Source: Comamonadaceae bacterium UBA4962 (GTDB lineage Bacteria > Pseudomonadota > Gammaproteobacteria > Burkholderiales > Burkholderiaceae_C). Taken from it: a DNA stretch of 64,000 nt. Shown one piece after another: positions 33,385-42,029 of the stretch. The first letter of the stretch is position 1; each line of letters begins with the position of its first letter. The notes below the pieces were generated by a model. That model made no database searches, was not told the DNA's origin, and saw only the letters and a program-made list of their open reading frames with translations. The stretch covers positions 127,903-191,902 of the forward strand of contig DHAE01000025.1 in NCBI GenBank assembly GCA_002397315.1, in the 5' to 3' direction. Both the position numbers and the translations under genes were made by a program.

Positions 33385-34664
33385 GGGGGCGTGGCCTCCG
33401 CCGGAGCCCACAGCTCGGCGAGGTCCGGAAACCGCCATTTGTCCGGATCCTCGCGGGCGACGATCTTCTCGCCGCTGCCCGGCAGCGAGAGATCGACCAC
33501 CTCGGGGGGAATGCGCAATTCGGAACGCGTGGAGAAGAACACCCGCACCCGCGGCGCGACGAGCGAGGCGGACTGCTCCATCACCACCCCCACGCGGCCA
33601 GAGGCGAGCCGCACCAGCGAACCCACGGGATAGATGCCGATGCTCTTCACGAAGGCCTGGAAGAGCCGGGCGTCGAAATGCCCGTTCGTCCATTCGGCCA
33701 TGCGGCGCAGCGATTCGGCCGGATCCCAGCCGCGCTTGTAGGGGCGGTTGGACGTGATGGCGTCGTACACGTCGCAGATGGCGGTCATGCGCGCGACGAG
33801 GCCGATGTCCTCTCCCGCGAGCCGGTGCGGGTAGCCGCTGCCATCCATCTTCTCGTGGTGGTGCAGGCAGGCGTCGAGCACCTCGTCGTCGACGCCGCCG
33901 CAGGCCAGCAGCATGCGGTGCCCGTGCTCGGAGTGGCTGCGGATGACGCCGAACTCCTCGTCGGTGAGCTTGCCCGGCTTGTTGAGCACCGACAGGGGGA
34001 TGCGCGCCTTGCCGATGTCGTGCATCAGCCCGGCCATGCCGGCGGTGCGCAGGCGCTCTCCCTCCAGTCCGACCTGCCGGCCGAGCGCCACCATGAGCGC
34101 GCACACGGCCACCGAATGCATGTAGGTGTAGTCGTCGGCGCTCTTCAGGCGCGCGAGGCTGATGAGTGCCGACGGGTTGCGCGTGACCGATTCGGAAATT
34201 TCTTCCACAAGGCTGCGTGCCTCGGTGGAATCGACCACCCGGCCCATGCGGGCCTCGGTGAACATCGAGCTCATCGTCTGGCGCGCATGCCGGGTCAGCG
34301 CGGCCGCATGGACCAGTTCCTCGGCCATGCTGGTGGGCGCCGTCCCGCGCGTGCGGACCGCCGCATGCGGAGGCGGCGGCGCGGCGACCTTGAGGTCCGG
34401 CATCTCCTGCAGTTTCTGGAAATCCGTCTCGCGCAGCGCCTCGGCCTCTTCCGGTGTGACGGTCTCCACGCCGGAGGCCACGTCCACCCCCTTGGAGACG
34501 TCGATCCAGACCTCCTGGATGGCCGTGCCATGGATGCGCGACAGATCGGCGGGATCCTTCAGCACGAAGCCCGTGCGCCAGAACGGATGGTCCATCCAGG
34601 AACCGCAGAACTGGTGCAGGTACATGCCCAGGGTGAGGTGCTGTACGCTGATTCGCTTGAGCAT
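33381..34664 (-). CDS. HD-GYP cyclic-di-GMP phosphodiesterase with DUF3391
   Basis: A 427-residue cytoplasmic protein. An N-terminal DUF3391 domain (1-130) begins with the typical VQHLTLGMYLHQF. The HD-GYP domain (about 150-350) has HDIGK at 215-219 and HHEKMDGSGYP at 269-279, the residues needed for c-di-GMP hydrolysis, so it is predicted active. HD-GYP enzymes lower c-di-GMP and favour motility and virulence over biofilm. It diverges from recG and is coupled to the AraC gene downstream. Confidence 0.93.
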   Translation of the reverse strand: MLKRISVQHLTLGMYLHQFCGSWMDHPFWRTGFVLKDPADLSRIHGTAIQEVWIDVSKGVDVASGVETVTPEEAEALRETDFQKLQEMPDLKVAAPPPPHAAVRTRGTAPTSMAEELVHAAALTRHARQTMSSMFTEARMGRVVDSTEARSLVEEISESVTRNPSALISLARLKSADDYTYMHSVAVCALMVALGRQVGLEGERLRTAGMAGLMHDIGKARIPLSVLNKPGKLTDEEFGVIRSHSEHGHRMLLACGGVDDEVLDACLHHHEKMDGSGYPHRLAGEDIGLVARMTAICDVYDAITSNRPYKRGWDPAESLRRMAEWTNGHFDARLFQAFVKSIGIYPVGSLVRLASGRVGVVMEQSASLVAPRVRVFFSTRSELRIPPEVVDLSLPGSGEKIVAREDPDKWRFPDLAELWAPAEATPP

Positions 34665-34851
34665 GGGAGAGCGGGAGACGTGTGCGAACGGGAGGGAAAC
34701 GATCGGTCTCCGGGCATGTTAGCCTTTCGTGCATCCTGCGGGTGCCGGACGGCGCGCTGTTTCCATTTTTGCAGGAAATGGCGTTTTCGCCGCACGTTCG
34801 GTCTCCGCGCCCGCATCCACCTCCACGACGCCGTTGTCCCCTCGCTCCCGC

Positions 34852-36981
34852 ATGCCCAGCCCCGCGCCCAGTCCCGCCCAGAAAGCCCTGCAGAAAATGG
34901 GCCTGTCGCGCGACATAGACCTGGCGCTGCACCTGCCCCTGCGCTACGAGGACGAAACGCGCATCACCCCGCTGCGCAATGTGCGCGACGGCGACACCGC
35001 GCAGATCGAGGCCACCGTGACGGACAGCGAGGTGCAGCTGCGGCCGCGCCGGCAGCTCGTCGTCACCGTGGACGACGGCACCGGCACCTGCGAGCTGCGC
35101 TTCTTCAGCTTCTATCCCTCCCACCAGAAGACCCTGGCCGTGGGCGCCCGCCTGCGCATCCGCGGCGAAGTGAAGGGCGGCTTCTGGGGACGCCAGATGC
35201 TGCACCCGGCCTTCCGGCTCGCGGGCGGGGAGCTGCCGGCCGCGCTCACGCCGGTCTACCCGACCACCGCCGGCCTGCCGCAGCCCTACCTGCGGCGGGC
35301 CGTCGTCGGCGCCCTGCAGCGCGTGGACCTCTCCGAGACGATTCCCCCCGGCCTGGAACCGCCGATCCCGCGGTTCCTGGGCGAGGGCGGCGGCGGCGGC
35401 CGCGCCTGGTGGACGCTGCGCGACGCGCTCGTGTTCCTGCACCATCCCACGCCCGACGTGGCGGTGGCCACGCTGGAAGACCATAGCCACCCGGCCTGGC
35501 AGCGGCTGAAGGCCGAGGAACTGCTGGCGCAGCAGCTCTCGCAGCTGGAAGCCAAGCGCGAGCGCGACCGGCTGCGCGCACCGGTGCTGCGGCCCGTGCC
35601 GGGCGCGGAGGGCGGGCCCGCGCTGCACGAACGCCTGCTGGCCGCGCTGCCCTTCGGCCTCACGGCCGCGCAGCAGCGCGTGTGCGCCGAGATCGCGGCC
35701 GACCTGGCCCGCCCCGTGCCCATGCACCGGTTGCTGCAGGGCGACGTGGGCTCGGGCAAGACCGTGGTGGCGGCGCTGTCGGCCGCCGTGTGCATGGACG
35801 CCGGCTGGCAGTGCGCGCTCATGGCGCCCACCGAGATCCTGGCCGAGCAGCATTTCCGCAAGCTCATCGGCTGGCTGGAGCCGCTGCTGGCCGAAAGCGG
35901 CCGGCGCGTGGCCTGGCTGGCGGGCGGGCAGAAGAAGAAGGAGCGCGCGGCGATGCTGGCGCTGGTGGAGAGCGGCGAAGCGGCCCTGGTGGTGGGCACC
36001 CATGCGGTGATCCAGGAGCAGGTGCGCTTTCGCAACCTCGCGCTCGCCGTGGTCGACGAGCAGCACCGCTTCGGCGTGGCGCAGCGCCTGGCCCTGCGCC
36101 GCAAGCTCGCCGACCAGGGCATGGAGCCGCACCTGCTGATGATGAGCGCCACGCCGATCCCGCGCACGCTCGCCATGAGCTACTACGCGGATCTGGACGT
36201 CTCCACGATCGACGAGCTGCCTCCCGGCCGCACGCCCATCGTCACCAAGCTCATCGCCGACAGCCGCAAGGACGAGGTCATCGCGCGCATCGGCGCCCAG
36301 GTGGCGTCCGGCCGGCAGGTCTACTGGGTCTGCCCGCTCATCGAGGAGAGCGAGGCGCTGGATCTCTCCAACGCCACCGCCACCCACATGGACCTGAGCG
36401 AGGCGCTGCAGGGCGACCCGGCCCGCGGGCAGCCGCCGGTCATGGTCGGCCTGCTGCACTCGCGCATGCCGCCGGCCGAGAAGAAGGCCGTCATGGAACT
36501 CTTCACCGGCGGCGCCATGGGCGTGCTCGTCTCCACCACGGTGATCGAGGTCGGGGTGGACGTGCCCAATGCCTCGCTGATGGTGATCGAGCATGCCGAA
36601 CGCTTCGGGCTCTCGCAGCTGCACCAGCTGCGCGGCCGCGTGGGGCGCGGCGCGGCGGCCTCGGCCTGCGTGCTGCTCTACTCCACCAACGAGAGCGGGC
36701 GGCTGGGCGAGACGGCGCGCGACCGGCTGCGCGCCATGGCCGAGACGCAGGACGGCTTCGAGATCGCCCGGCGCGACCTGGAGATCCGCGGCCCGGGGGA
36801 ATTCCTCGGCGCACGCCAGTCCGGCGCGCCGATGCTGCGCTTCGCCGACCTCGCCACCGACACCGTGCTGCTGGAGTGGGCGCGCGAGACGGCCCCGCGC
36901 ATGCTCGACGGCCATCCCGAGGAAGCCCGGCGCCACGTCGGCCGCTGGCTCGGCGGCAAGGCCGATTACCTGAAGGCGTGA
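34852..36981 (+). CDS. recG: ATP-dependent DNA helicase RecG
   Basis: A 709-residue branch-migration helicase for stalled forks and recombination intermediates. The N-terminal wedge/OB domain spans about 40-190. Walker A GDVGSGKT lies at about residues 297-304, DEQH (motif II) near 402, and the C-terminal helicase motifs include LHSRMPPAEK and RGRVGRG. The frame is open further upstream, but ATG 34852 gives the family N-terminus. Length is normal. Confidence 0.96.
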   Translation: MPSPAPSPAQKALQKMGLSRDIDLALHLPLRYEDETRITPLRNVRDGDTAQIEATVTDSEVQLRPRRQLVVTVDDGTGTCELRFFSFYPSHQKTLAVGARLRIRGEVKGGFWGRQMLHPAFRLAGGELPAALTPVYPTTAGLPQPYLRRAVVGALQRVDLSETIPPGLEPPIPRFLGEGGGGGRAWWTLRDALVFLHHPTPDVAVATLEDHSHPAWQRLKAEELLAQQLSQLEAKRERDRLRAPVLRPVPGAEGGPALHERLLAALPFGLTAAQQRVCAEIAADLARPVPMHRLLQGDVGSGKTVVAALSAAVCMDAGWQCALMAPTEILAEQHFRKLIGWLEPLLAESGRRVAWLAGGQKKKERAAMLALVESGEAALVVGTHAVIQEQVRFRNLALAVVDEQHRFGVAQRLALRRKLADQGMEPHLLMMSATPIPRTLAMSYYADLDVSTIDELPPGRTPIVTKLIADSRKDEVIARIGAQVASGRQVYWVCPLIEESEALDLSNATATHMDLSEALQGDPARGQPPVMVGLLHSRMPPAEKKAVMELFTGGAMGVLVSTTVIEVGVDVPNASLMVIEHAERFGLSQLHQLRGRVGRGAAASACVLLYSTNESGRLGETARDRLRAMAETQDGFEIARRDLEIRGPGEFLGARQSGAPMLRFADLATDTVLLEWARETAPRMLDGHPEEARRHVGRWLGGKADYLKA

Positions 36982-37122
36982 GCCGCCGGCCGTGCCCGCG
37001 GGGCGCCATCCGTGGCAGACTTGGCGGCTGAGTGCGCGGAAGCCGGGCCTGCCCGGACCCAAGGCGATGCCTGCCCATACCGGCGCACAATCGCACATCC
37101 CCGCACTGCTGCTCCTTCAGCC

Positions 37123-38088
37123 ATGACCCTCACAGAACTCAAATACATCGTCGCCGTCGCCCGGGAGAAGCACTTCGGCCGCGCGGCGGACGCCTGCTAC
37201 GTCTCGCAGCCGACCCTGTCGGTGGCCATCAAGAAGCTCGAGGACGAGCTCGAGATCAAGCTCTTCGAGCGCAGCGCGGGCGAGGTCTCCGTGACGCCGC
37301 TGGGCGAGGAGATCGTGCGCCAGGCGCAGAGCGTGCTGGAGCAGGCCGCGGCGATCAAGGAGATCGCCAAGCGCGGCAAGGATCCGCTGGCCGGGGTGCT
37401 CACGCTCGGCGTGATCTACACGATCGGCCCCTACCTGCTGCCCGAGCTGGTGCGCCGCGCCATCGCGCGCACGCCGCAGATGCCGCTCATGCTGCAGGAG
37501 AACTTCACCGTCAAGCTGCTGGAGATGCTGCGCACCGGCGAGATCGATTGCGCGATCATGGCCGAGCCGTTCCCGGACACGGGCCTGGCCATGGCGCCGC
37601 TCTACGACGAGCCCTTCCTCGCGGCGGTGCCCTCGTCCCATCCCCTCGCCGAGAAAAAGAGCATCTCCGCGGCCGAGCTCAAGAGCGAGACCATGCTGCT
37701 GCTGGGCGCGGGCCACTGCTTCCGCGACCACGTGCTGGAGGTGTGCCCCGAGTTCGCGCGCTACGCGAGCAACGCCGAAGGCATCCGCCGCACCTTCGAA
37801 GGCTCGTCGCTCGAAACGATCAAGCACATGGTCTCGGCCGGCATGGGCGTCACGCTGGTGCCGCGCCTGTCGGTGCCGCGCGATGCCCTGCACACCGGCA
37901 CCAAGCGCCGCAAGAGCGACGACACGCACATCCGCTACCTGCCCATCGAGGAGGCCGACGGCAGCCCGCCGCCGATGCGCCGCGTGGTGCTGGCCTGGCG
38001 CCGCAGCTTCACGCGCTACGAGGCGATCGCGGCGCTGCGCAACGCCGTGTACGCCTGCGAGCTGCCGGGCGTCACGCGCCTGTCCTGA
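37123..38088 (+). CDS. oxyR: Hydrogen-peroxide-sensing regulator OxyR
   Basis: A 321-residue LysR-type regulator. The winged HTH is at residues 1-60 (GRAADACYVSQPTLSVAIKK). The redox pair C199 (GHCFRD) and C208 (EVCPEF) has the same numbers as in E. coli OxyR, so the disulphide switch should be intact. It lies directly upstream of dps, a typical OxyR target. Confidence 0.96.
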   Translation: MTLTELKYIVAVAREKHFGRAADACYVSQPTLSVAIKKLEDELEIKLFERSAGEVSVTPLGEEIVRQAQSVLEQAAAIKEIAKRGKDPLAGVLTLGVIYTIGPYLLPELVRRAIARTPQMPLMLQENFTVKLLEMLRTGEIDCAIMAEPFPDTGLAMAPLYDEPFLAAVPSSHPLAEKKSISAAELKSETMLLLGAGHCFRDHVLEVCPEFARYASNAEGIRRTFEGSSLETIKHMVSAGMGVTLVPRLSVPRDALHTGTKRRKSDDTHIRYLPIEEADGSPPPMRRVVLAWRRSFTRYEAIAALRNAVYACELPGVTRLS

Positions 38089-38175
38089 CCGGCGGCCGCG
38101 AGAGCCCGCACCGCGCCCCGGGCCTGCGTGCCTGCGATACAGTTGTTTCCAGCCCATCCATCGAAGGAGTTTTCC

Positions 38176-38700
38176 ATGGCCAAAGCCCCCGGCAAATCCG
38201 CAGCCCGCCCGTCCAATCCCACCGCGCCGCGCATCAACATCGGCATCAGCGACAAGGACCGCGCGGCCATTGCGCAGGGCCTGTCGCGCCTGCTCGCCGA
38301 CACCTATACGCTGTACCTGACCACGCACAACTTCCACTGGAACGTGACCGGTCCGATGTTCAACACGCTGCACACCATGTTCATGGGCCAGTACACCGAA
38401 CTGTGGAACGCCGTGGACCCGGTCGCCGAGCGCATCCGCTCGCTGGGCCACCCCGCGCCGGGTTCGTACGCCCAGTTCGGCAAGCTCACCTCGCTGCCCG
38501 ACGTGCCCACCGAGCCGCCCCACGCGCTCGAAATGGTGCGCATCCTGGTCGAGGGCCACGAAGCCGTCGCCCGCACCGCGCGCGAACTGTTCCCCGTGGC
38601 GGACAAGGCCAGCGACGAGCCCACGGCCGACCTGCTCACGCAGCGCCTGACGGTGCACGAGCAGACCGCCTGGATGCTGCGCTCGCTGCTGGAGGACTGA
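38176..38700 (+). CDS. dps: Dps family DNA-protection ferritin
   Basis: A 174-residue mini-ferritin that binds DNA and oxidises iron under peroxide stress. Ferroxidase residues include H51/H54 (HNFHWN), H66, D81 and E85. The Lys/Pro/Ala-rich N-terminus (1-18) is the usual DNA-binding tail. AAGGAG precedes the start by 7 bases. GATACAG 20-25 bases upstream of the ribosome site may be part of its promoter. A hairpin terminator follows. Confidence 0.95.
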   Translation: MAKAPGKSAARPSNPTAPRINIGISDKDRAAIAQGLSRLLADTYTLYLTTHNFHWNVTGPMFNTLHTMFMGQYTELWNAVDPVAERIRSLGHPAPGSYAQFGKLTSLPDVPTEPPHALEMVRILVEGHEAVARTARELFPVADKASDEPTADLLTQRLTVHEQTAWMLRSLLED

Positions 38701-38749
38701 GCGGCTGGCACGCTCCTTCCGGCGTCGTTGCCGCATCGCCGCCCAGCCC

Positions 38750-38773
38750 ACGCCCGCCCGCCGCGGGCGTTTT
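38750..38773 (+). terminator. Rho-independent terminator after dps
   Basis: ACGCCCGC (38750-38757), loop CCGCC, GCGGGCGT (38763-38770) followed by TTT. An 8-bp GC stem with a short T-run, 50 bases after the dps stop and 20 before ubiA. Confidence 0.75.
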
Positions 38774-38792
38774 GCATTCCCGATCCCCACCC

Positions 38793-39680
38793 ATGCAGAG
38801 CACCGCACCGCACATTCCCCCCCGGCCCTCGCGTCTGGCGCTGTACCTCGACCTGATCCGCTGGAGCCGGCCGGCCGGCTGGCTGCTGCTGCTCTGGCCC
38901 ACCCTGTCGGCCCTCTGGATCGCGGCCGGGGGCTTCCCGGGCTGGCACCTGCTGGCGGTGTTCACGCTCGGCACGGTGCTGATGCGCAGCGCGGGCTGCT
39001 GCGTGAACGACGTGGCCGACCGGGATTTCGACCGGCACGTCAAGCGCACCGCGCAACGCCCCGTCACCAGCGGCGCCGTCTCGGTGCGCGAGGCCCTGGC
39101 CGTGGGCGCGGCGCTCGCCCTGGTGTCGTTCGGCCTCGTGCTCACCACCAACGCGGCCACCGTCGCCTGGTCGCTGCCCGCGCTGGCCGTCACCATCGCC
39201 TACCCGTTCGCCAAGCGCTTCGTCTCCATGCCCCAGGCCGTGCTCGGCGTGGCCTTCAGCATGGGCATTCCGATGGCCTTCACCGCGGTGGGCGGCAGCG
39301 TGCCGGTGCTGGCGGCCTGGCTGGTGCTGGGCAACCTCTGCTGGGTGCTGGCCTACGACACCGAGTACGCCATGGTGGACCGCGACGACGACCTGAAGAT
39401 CGGCATGAAGACCTCGGCCATCACCCTGGGGCGCCGGGACGTGCCGGCCGTGATGGCGTTCTACCTGGCGTTCGTGGCGCTCTGGGCCTGGTCGCTGGCC
39501 CCCTTCGGCCTGGGCTGGCCCCTGCATGCCGCCCTGGCGGCCATGCTGGCGCAGGTGGCCTGGCACTGGCGCCTCATCCGCCACCGCACCCGCGAGGGGT
39601 GCTTCCGCGCGTTCACCCGCAACCACTGGCTGGGCTTCACCCTGTTCGCGGGCATCGCCGCGGGGTTCGCGCTGCGCTGA
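38793..39680 (+). CDS. ubiA: 4-Hydroxybenzoate polyprenyltransferase
   Basis: A 295-residue polytopic membrane prenyltransferase for ubiquinone synthesis. The first Asp motif NDVADRDFD lies at residues 72-80 and the second is in DTEYAMVDRDDD (about 189-200). Eight to nine hydrophobic segments are evident. The start at ATG 38793 follows the dps terminator. It converges with the lipid A operon. Confidence 0.95.
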   Translation: MQSTAPHIPPRPSRLALYLDLIRWSRPAGWLLLLWPTLSALWIAAGGFPGWHLLAVFTLGTVLMRSAGCCVNDVADRDFDRHVKRTAQRPVTSGAVSVREALAVGAALALVSFGLVLTTNAATVAWSLPALAVTIAYPFAKRFVSMPQAVLGVAFSMGIPMAFTAVGGSVPVLAAWLVLGNLCWVLAYDTEYAMVDRDDDLKIGMKTSAITLGRRDVPAVMAFYLAFVALWAWSLAPFGLGWPLHAALAAMLAQVAWHWRLIRHRTREGCFRAFTRNHWLGFTLFAGIAAGFALR

Positions 39681-39701
39681 ACCCGCGCCGCTCCGCCGGT
39701 G

Positions 39702-40556
39702 TCAGGCCCAGGGTGCCGCCGGTCCCTGGTGCACGTGCCGGCCGCTGCGCTGCAGCAGCGCGCCGAAGGCGTCCGACATCAGATAGGCGAACTCCACGGG
39801 CCGCTGCGCGCCGATCGCGTCGCCGTGCACCACCTCAGCGGCCGGGTGGCACATCAGCAGCCCGCCCTCCGGCAGGTGCGGCAGCCAGTGCGCCATGTGC
39901 GCACCGTAGGCCGCGGCATCGGGGGCATCGAAGCCGTACACCCCGCCGAAACCCGGGTTCGTCGCCACGCCGGCCCGGCGCCAGCGCCGCGTGGCCGTCC
40001 AGCCGCCGAGCAGGGCGATGACCGCGGCCTTCGGCTGGCGCCACAGCCCGGGGGCCGGTGCGGTGGAACGCACCCAGGGCCGCTCGCCGGGCGCGTAGCG
40101 GGCCTGCAGTTCGGCCAGCAGCACATCGCGCACGCGGGGCAACTGGTGCACGTGCTGGTGGCCGTCGACGAAGTCGGGCGGCGTGCCCATCGCCTGCTCG
40201 AAGGCATCGAGCTGCGCGCGCCACGCGGCGCGCATCGACGCTGCGGACAGCCTGCGTGCATACGTCTGCAGGATCACGCGGCCCAGGGAATCCGCAGCAT
40301 GCGCGCCGCCATGGCCTTCGGTCAGGTTGAAATGCAGGCCCACCGCCAGGCGCGGGCGCAGCACCGGCAGGCGCGCCGCGGCCTCGGTCCAGCGGGGCGA
40401 CGTCGCCATGCAGCTGGTGGCGGAGAGGCGGCCGGCGTGCACGAGCCGCTCGACCGCTTCGTCCACTGCCGGGTGCAGCGCGTAGTCGTCCGCGCACAGC
40501 ACGATGGCGCGCGAGTTCGGCGCCGGGCTCGCGGCAGGATTGCGCGCGGCCGTCAT
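39702..40556 (-). CDS. YdjC/ChbG-family carbohydrate deacetylase (NaxD/LgmC-like)
   Basis: A 284-residue deacetylase. The family motif CADDYALHP is at residues 21-29, H75 lies in GLHFNLTEG (73-81), and DGHQHVHQLP at 131-140 supplies metal ligands. The start ATG 40556 overlaps the GtrA-like stop (ATGA). In Francisella (NaxD) and Bordetella (LgmC) a homologue removes acetyl from undecaprenyl-phosphate N-acetylhexosamine so that the amino sugar can be moved to lipid A. Gene order here supports the same role. Confidence 0.85.
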   Translation of the reverse strand: MTAARNPAASPAPNSRAIVLCADDYALHPAVDEAVERLVHAGRLSATSCMATSPRWTEAAARLPVLRPRLAVGLHFNLTEGHGGAHAADSLGRVILQTYARRLSAASMRAAWRAQLDAFEQAMGTPPDFVDGHQHVHQLPRVRDVLLAELQARYAPGERPWVRSTAPAPGLWRQPKAAVIALLGGWTATRRWRRAGVATNPGFGGVYGFDAPDAAAYGAHMAHWLPHLPEGGLLMCHPAAEVVHGDAIGAQRPVEFAYLMSDAFGALLQRSGRHVHQGPAAPWA

Positions 40557-40975
40557 GGCGTGCGGGCCTTGAACGCCCAGCATTTGCTCAGCACGAACGT
40601 GCCCACGGCCACCAGCACCAGCACGCCCGCCAGGCTCCAGAAGTAGTGCCAGTGCAGCCAGTGCAGGGCGATGAAGTACAGCACCTCGTTGGCCCCGAAC
40701 GACAGGCAGGCCACGGCGAAGTAACGTGCCGCCACGGCCGGGCCCCGGGCCTGCGCGCGGGCGAAGGTGAGCCGGGCATGGCCGGCATAGCTCACGGTGA
40801 AGGCCACCAGGAAAGCCAGCACGTTGGCCGCCAGCGGCGGCATGCCGGACAGCGCCACCAGCAGGCCCACCACGGCCAGGTGCGTGGCCGCGGCCGCGCC
40901 GCCCACGACGATGAACTGCAGCCCCTGCGGCAGGCGCTGCAGCAGGGCCCACGGCCCGCCGGCAGCCAGGCTCAT
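40553..40975 (-). CDS. GtrA-like flippase (LgmD-like)
   Basis: A 140-residue protein with four transmembrane segments, typical of GtrA proteins that move undecaprenyl-phosphate sugars across the inner membrane. FIVVGGAAAATH lies near residues 21-32. It overlaps both neighbours by 4 bases (ATGA on each side), so the three genes are translated as a unit. Confidence 0.88.
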   Translation of the reverse strand: MSLAAGGPWALLQRLPQGLQFIVVGGAAAATHLAVVGLLVALSGMPPLAANVLAFLVAFTVSYAGHARLTFARAQARGPAVAARYFAVACLSFGANEVLYFIALHWLHWHYFWSLAGVLVLVAVGTFVLSKCWAFKARTP

Positions 40976-42009
40976 GGCCGGGGGCCGCCCAACGGGCTGC
41001 GGTCTTCGTCGCGCGCCACCACGTAGATCGGCCGGCGCTTGACCTCTTCGTAGATGCGGCCGACGTATTCGCCCAGGATGCCGATCGACATCAGCTGCAC
41101 GCCCGAGAACAGCATGATGCTCACGGCCAGCGTGGGCCAGCCGTCCAGCGGGTTGCCGAACACGAGCGTGTCCACGGCCACCCAGAGGCCGTAGGTCAGC
41201 GCGGCCAGCGAGATGCAGCCGCCCACCATGCTCCACACGCGCAGCGGCAGCGTGGTGAACGAGGTGAGCCCCGACAGCGCCAGCGAACTCAGGCTGCGCA
41301 GGTTGAAGCTCGACGTGCCCGCGGCCCGGTCGAGCGGCACGAAGGGCAGGGCGGCGGTCTTGAAGCCCACCCAGGCGTACAGCCCCTTCATGAAGCGGTT
41401 GCGCTCGGGCAGGGCCTTGAGCGCATCCACCACCTTGCGGTCCATCCAGCGGAAGTCGCCGGCGTTGGGGGGAATCTTGACCTGGTTGCCCGCATTCATC
41501 AGGCGATAGAACACCCCGGCGCCCAGGCGCTTGGCGCCGCTTTCGGCCCCGCGGTCGGCGATCACGCCGTAGACCATGTCGTAGCCGGATTGCCACAGCG
41601 CATGCATCTCGGGAAGCAGGGCCAGCGGATGCTGGAAGTCCGCATCGATCAGCACCACCGCATTGCCGCGCGCATGGTCGATCCCTGCGGAGAGACTGGC
41701 CTCCTTGCCGAAATTGCGCGACAGTGCGAGGTAGCGCAGCGGCAGCTCCTGCGCCAGGCGCATGGCCACCGCGTGCGTGCCGTCGCGGCTGCCATCGTTG
41801 ACGACGACGAGCTCGAATTCCTGCGCCAGGGCGCCCGCGGTCTGCGCCAGCGCGCGCAGGAAGCCCTCCAGGTTCTGCTCTTCGTTGTGCGCGGGCACGA
41901 CGCAGCTCAGCCGCAGGGGCTCGCGCGGCAACTGCCCCGCCGGTGCGCCGGGCGCGAACTCTGCGTGCAAGCCCGGGGCCGCGTCGGCGGAGGAGGTGGA
42001 TTCCGTCAT
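40972..42009 (-). CDS. Undecaprenyl-phosphate glycosyltransferase (GtrB/FlmF/LgmA-like)
   Basis: A 345-residue GT2 enzyme. The N-terminal catalytic domain has VVPAHNEE (37-44), NDGS (71-74) and DADFQHP (122-128). Two C-terminal transmembrane segments follow (about 245-270 and 283-305). It should form a polyprenyl-phosphate sugar at the cytoplasmic face. ATG 42009 is preferred; a GTG at 42048 would overlap the upstream gene and add 13 residues. Neither start has a strong ribosome site. Confidence 0.88.
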   Translation of the reverse strand: MTESTSSADAAPGLHAEFAPGAPAGQLPREPLRLSCVVPAHNEEQNLEGFLRALAQTAGALAQEFELVVVNDGSRDGTHAVAMRLAQELPLRYLALSRNFGKEASLSAGIDHARGNAVVLIDADFQHPLALLPEMHALWQSGYDMVYGVIADRGAESGAKRLGAGVFYRLMNAGNQVKIPPNAGDFRWMDRKVVDALKALPERNRFMKGLYAWVGFKTAALPFVPLDRAAGTSSFNLRSLSSLALSGLTSFTTLPLRVWSMVGGCISLAALTYGLWVAVDTLVFGNPLDGWPTLAVSIMLFSGVQLMSIGILGEYVGRIYEEVKRRPIYVVARDEDRSPLGGPRP

Positions 42010-42029
42010 CGGTGGGTAGGTGGCGGTGA

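Noticed and set aside
32413..37098. A 1,561-codon open frame on the minus strand across recG and beyond
   Set aside because: Only its last 324 codons (the AraC gene) are real. The rest is antisense to recG and the HD-GYP region and owes its openness to high GC at third positions.
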